Shown one piece after another: positions 61,114 through 64,000 of a stretch of 64,000 nt of DNA. The notes beneath the pieces are model-generated. The model was not told where the DNA came from. It saw only the letters and a list, made by a program, of their open reading frames with translations, and did not search any database. Every line of letters begins with the position of its first letter. Position 1 is the stretch's first letter. Origin of the DNA: a virus. The position numbers and the translations under genes were made by a program. Location: IMG/VR virus record IMGVR_UViG_3300007517_000005, positions 21,512 through 85,511 of that record. One strand, written 5' to 3'.

Positions 61114-61186
61114 CGGCTCTTAGCAATCTGGTGAATGCACAAGCCTCATAAGCTTGCTGAGGTGGGTCCGATTCCCACAGGGCCGA
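61114..61186 (+). tRNA. tRNA-Met-type (CAT)
   Basis: A 73-base cloverleaf. Acceptor CGGCTCT/AGGGCCG (one T-G pair), D stem GCA/TGC with GG in the loop, anticodon stem CAAGC/GCTTG with loop CTCATAA (anticodon CAT), variable CTGAG, T stem GTGGG/CCCAC with loop TCCGATT (unusual C in place of the second T), discriminator A. CAT can also serve Ile if the C is modified to lysidine, so elongator Met or Ile2 both remain possible. Confidence 0.88.
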
Positions 61187-61273
61187 TTAGAAACCACAAC
61201 CATGTGACGCTGCCAACGGTTAAGGCATAGTACCGGATACTCAAAGACTAACAAACCCACACCCCTAAAAGCC

Positions 61274-61831
61274 ATGACTGACACAATGACAGATACCAAT
61301 CTCGTTACAGATGCTGACACCCTGTTAGATGAAACTGTAGAGTTAGAAGTCAGTGAGGAAACATACGCACCCGTAATGGATGCGTACCCAGATATAGTGC
61401 TCCCAGCATCAACCATAGATTCAATCCACTGTGATGAATCTCTGTCTGAGTTACAAGGACTGGTTGAATACTTGACATGTGAGTTACAGGCCGCGCAATC
61501 TAAACTACAAGACCAGGTAACACAAATGATGAATGACGCTAAAGCAGAAGCTATTGCCGCTAAACATGCGGCCAATGAAGAAGTCGTAATGCAAGCGCTG
61601 GTACAGCCAGATGTGATGCGAATCCTCGCAGAAGTCATCACACTCCTGCAAAGTGACAAGGCAGGGGCTCTGTTAGACGTTATCACATCCCTCCAAGAAG
61701 GGGATGTGGTATCTGCTCAACAGACAATGTTATCCTACGTAACGCCTGCCGCACCTATCGCAGAAGCAGCACCGTACGTTGAGTACACACAACCCGCACC
61801 TAAAACTTCATCATCCACCTGGTCACTGTAA
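61274..61831 (+). CDS. Acidic protein with central coiled coil
   Basis: A 185-residue acidic protein. The middle has a coiled coil ('LVEYLTCELQAAQSKLQDQV', 'AKAEAIAAKHAANEEVVMQA') and a helical domain follows ('ILAEVITLLQSDKAGALLDV'). The C-terminal 30 residues are proline/alanine-rich. The leader has no Shine-Dalgarno site. It could be a scaffold-like or adaptor protein; not recognised. Confidence 0.55.
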   Translation: MTDTMTDTNLVTDADTLLDETVELEVSEETYAPVMDAYPDIVLPASTIDSIHCDESLSELQGLVEYLTCELQAAQSKLQDQVTQMMNDAKAEAIAAKHAANEEVVMQALVQPDVMRILAEVITLLQSDKAGALLDVITSLQEGDVVSAQQTMLSYVTPAAPIAEAAPYVEYTQPAPKTSSSTWSL

Positions 61832-61947
61832 CGCTCACAACCCGTCTATATGGCGGGCACCCCCTACAATCATCCACCTGCATCAAAGATGCCGTGCACC
61901 TAATCACTGTAACCCTCACAGCCCGTCTATATGGCGGGCACCCCCTA
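61811..61947 (+). repeat. 81-bp-spaced direct repeat with a CCCG/CGGG hairpin
   Basis: CCCGTCTATATGGCGGGCAC occurs at 61841 and again at 61922, with TCACTGTAAC before each (61823 and 61904). Each carries a CCCG...CGGG hairpin. The first copy contains the end of the coiled-coil gene. A terminator duplicated with its surroundings would fit. Confidence 0.85.
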
Positions 61948-61949
61948 AC

Positions 61950-62810
61950 ATGTTATCCCTATTCAAACCACAGACAATGTCCGCATCCCAAATGTTAGAC
62001 AAACTAACTAAGTTACGTACCCAACGTGCCCAGTTAGTGATACAGTTATCTAACGTAGATAATGAAATTGCCCCCCTAGAGGCATCCCTCAATAAGTTCA
62101 TCAACCCCCAAGCAACACATACCCAACCAGTTGCCACCCCTATTAAAGTTACCACACAAGTTAACAACACCCCGTTGGTCGCTAAAAGAGACCTACAAAC
62201 ATGCACACAAACAAACAAGCCAATAACACAGCCAGTAACACAAGCACCACTCTCTACTATCGAAACTGTACCTAATAAACCAATGCCGCCTACGCAACTT
62301 GCAACTACTGCCGCCCCTAAACAAACAGCAACAAGTGCAAGTACAGTAGTACCCGGCATGGAAGCAATGGTAAGGTCACGAGCCCAGTATCACACAGAGG
62401 AACTACAGATCACGTCTGTGGTAAACTCAGGTGTGATTGAAATGTATAACCATTACTTAGGTAATGGAGTCGCACCTCTAGAAGGGTATACAGTTACTGA
62501 CCGTGTATCAGCCGCAAGTAAACCATACAAACTAATGGCAGTACCAGCACTGAAGATCACATGCACGTTAGTACAACCTTTACCCGAAGGTATGATAGAG
62601 AAGAAGAGAGTAATCAGTGAGTGGCTAGAAGCTAATGACTACCTCCGTAGTGAAGACCCTAACAAATTCATATTCGAGACAGAGTATGATAAATGGGGTC
62701 ACCGGTACTCGCCATACCTATCAATTGATAGCAAAGGCTGTACACTATACATACGTGTAGGAGCAGTGTCGTTAGATAGCCCACAACCCTGGCCCATACT
62801 AATTGCTTAA
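61950..62810 (+). CDS. Unknown protein: coiled coil, linker and C-terminal domain
   Basis: A 286-residue protein. Residues 10-50 form a coiled coil ('MLDKLTKLRTQRAQLVIQLS'); residues 55-130 are a threonine/proline/glutamine linker; the rest is one folded domain ('VVNSGVIEMYNHYLGNGVAP', 'TLYIRVGAVSLDSPQPWPIL'). I start at 61950 because the codons before it are made of the direct repeat. Function unknown. Confidence 0.55.
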   Translation: MLSLFKPQTMSASQMLDKLTKLRTQRAQLVIQLSNVDNEIAPLEASLNKFINPQATHTQPVATPIKVTTQVNNTPLVAKRDLQTCTQTNKPITQPVTQAPLSTIETVPNKPMPPTQLATTAAPKQTATSASTVVPGMEAMVRSRAQYHTEELQITSVVNSGVIEMYNHYLGNGVAPLEGYTVTDRVSAASKPYKLMAVPALKITCTLVQPLPEGMIEKKRVISEWLEANDYLRSEDPNKFIFETEYDKWGHRYSPYLSIDSKGCTLYIRVGAVSLDSPQPWPILIA

Positions 62811-62891
62811 CGTACACTAAGACAACTGTGTAGTATAGCAACATAGCTGAATGTTACTGGTAATAGATGCCGCCATCTAACTACCACAATC

Positions 62892-63296
62892 ATGTCCCTG
62901 ACCATCGCCTCCAGCTTAGAAGATCTGAACAACACACCTTACACGTACGAGTTCAACAAACGTCTACATCTACTAAAGTACTTCCTGTATGAGGTACTAG
63001 GGCCGCAACATATGCTAGCAGTAAATCACATGAATAATGAGATACTACTAGCATCACAAGTGCCTGGAAGAGGTATGGGATCAGCTATTGCCTTAGTACT
63101 ATCACCTAAATATAGTACTAAGATAATACTGCATGACCATCCTAATGTAACGCAAAGACTTATCATGTACCTACTACGTGGTATCGGTGAAGAAGTACTG
63201 CGCCCAATAGACGTAGAAGCTGGCGAGTCCAAAGCACTAGAACTTATGAGAAGTGCACTAACCAGAGAATACTACCGCACTCCACAAGGGTCGTAG
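62892..63296 (+). CDS. Unknown protein, C-terminus on a family A repeat
   Basis: A 134-residue protein ('MSLTIASSLEDLNNTPYTYE', 'LHDHPNVTQRLIMYLLRGIG') of unknown function. Its stop (TAG) is supplied by a family A copy at 63280-63305 (CAAGGGTCGTAGCC), so the true end may be changed. Leader A/C-rich. Confidence 0.55.
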   Translation: MSLTIASSLEDLNNTPYTYEFNKRLHLLKYFLYEVLGPQHMLAVNHMNNEILLASQVPGRGMGSAIALVLSPKYSTKIILHDHPNVTQRLIMYLLRGIGEEVLRPIDVEAGESKALELMRSALTREYYRTPQGS

Positions 63297-63356
63297 CCAT
63301 ACAACACCCACACAAACTAAACACTACTGGGGCTCCCATGCCCCTCCGTAAATACA

Positions 63357-64000
63357 ATGACACACCCACAACAGTTACAATTACAAACAGAGATCTGCTA
63401 CATAGCAGACGACTTCCTCAAACACATGTCCGTGCTTGAGATGACATTAGAAGTGACCACCGCCTCTATACTTGAAGCAACCAAATGCTTACCAAGTAAG
63501 GAGCGTAAAGCAGTGCAACACGTCATAGAGCGTGTTTCACCAATAGGTCTAAAGAACCTACTAGAAGCAGTGCGAATGACTGCCTCGCGCACTAACCACT
63601 TACGCACACAAGTATATGCAGATGCCGCTAAAGCGCTTGTAGATACTATCTACACACAGAAAGGTGTAGCCGGGCCAACTAGTGAGCGCACGTTCACGAG
63701 CGCTGCAGATGGTGCTGCAGCAGCTATAAAAGAAGTAGCAACTGCAACAATCGCTGCACCTAAACCTGTAGTAACCCCTACCAAAAAGTCTAAGCCACAA
63801 GTCAATGCTGCTGAACGTAAAGCAGCTATGGAAGTCTACAAACAATGGGCTCTCAAATGCCCATTAGTAAGGTGCCTAGGTAATCCAACCGAACCACCTT
63901 CAGATGCCCACCTCTGGGTGATGACATGCGGATACCTAATGTCATCAAAACAAGAAGCACAAGCTACCCTAACTTTAGGGTTAAATGCACTACGGTGGCA
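63357..64000 (+). CDS. Unknown helical protein, cut by the window edge
   Basis: An open frame from ATG 63357 to the right edge (214 codons and still open). It is helical at first ('ICYIADDFLKHMSVLEMTLE'), then has an alanine/lysine/threonine-rich linker, then a more compact part with cysteines ('WALKCPLVRCLGNPTEPPSD'). Not recognised. No Shine-Dalgarno site. Confidence 0.6.
   Translation, partial: MTHPQQLQLQTEICYIADDFLKHMSVLEMTLEVTTASILEATKCLPSKERKAVQHVIERVSPIGLKNLLEAVRMTASRTNHLRTQVYADAAKALVDTIYTQKGVAGPTSERTFTSAADGAAAAIKEVATATIAAPKPVVTPTKKSKPQVNAAERKAAMEVYKQWALKCPLVRCLGNPTEPPSDAHLWVMTCGYLMSSKQEAQATLTLGLNALRW

Noticed and set aside
1-64000. A firm host assignment to cyanobacteria
   Set aside because: The repeats, IS607 relic and HigA fragment are suggestive only; no host-specific gene is present in the window.

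Overview
The window looks like part of the genome of a large, tailed, probably contractile-tail bacteriophage (or a virus-like contig). It carries a phage head module (HK97-fold capsid of the lambda E type, Mu I-like protease/scaffold, portal), a PAAR spike tip, a tail chaperone with a -1 frameshift signal, two tRNAs, very small tightly packed unknown genes, and two giant genes (3895 and about 3245 codons). The host cannot be read from the sequence. A truncated HigA gene, an IS607-type transposon relic and many short palindromic repeats would fit a repeat-rich host such as a cyanobacterium, but that is a guess.

Layout. 0-22 kb is mostly minus strand and structural. Read in the direction of transcription (right to left) it gives a small tail cluster with a PAAR tip (22.1-19.7 kb), a few plus-strand small genes (18.5-19.7 kb), the 3895-aa giant protein with a phospholipase D-like domain and a DYDGD motif (18.5-6.8 kb), the frameshifting chaperone, portal, head fibre, protease/scaffold and major capsid protein. 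A plus-strand SWIM zinc-finger gene sits inside this operon. 22-41 kb is mostly plus strand: a RlaP-like nucleotidyltransferase (frameshifted), SNase-like and PD-(D/E)XK nucleases, an HNH protein, many small unknown and duplicated genes, tRNA-Asn, and a graveyard of foreign pieces (higA fragment, IS607 relic, possible omega-RNA-like relic). 41-54.5 kb is a distinctive module of a membrane GGDEF-like protein, an alanine-rich coiled-coil protein, a protein-kinase-like protein and a second giant protein. That giant has an RNA polymerase beta'-like catalytic signature; near-identical hairpins separate several of these genes. 54.5-64 kb holds small genes, repeat clusters, an HNH relic, a HicB-like stub, tRNA-Met(CAT) and coiled-coil genes, and runs off the right edge inside a gene.

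How the parts may work together. The 3895-aa protein lies with the virion genes and could be an ejected tape-measure/virion polymerase protein. The second giant could be a polymerase made in the infected cell, next to possible regulators of signalling (kinase-like, GGDEF-like). These are inferences from motifs.

A dominant theme is a set of short palindromic repeats (families A-D here). They occur between genes, in frame inside at least eight proteins, and in three small genes as clean insertions that break the frame, much like the Rickettsia palindromic elements.
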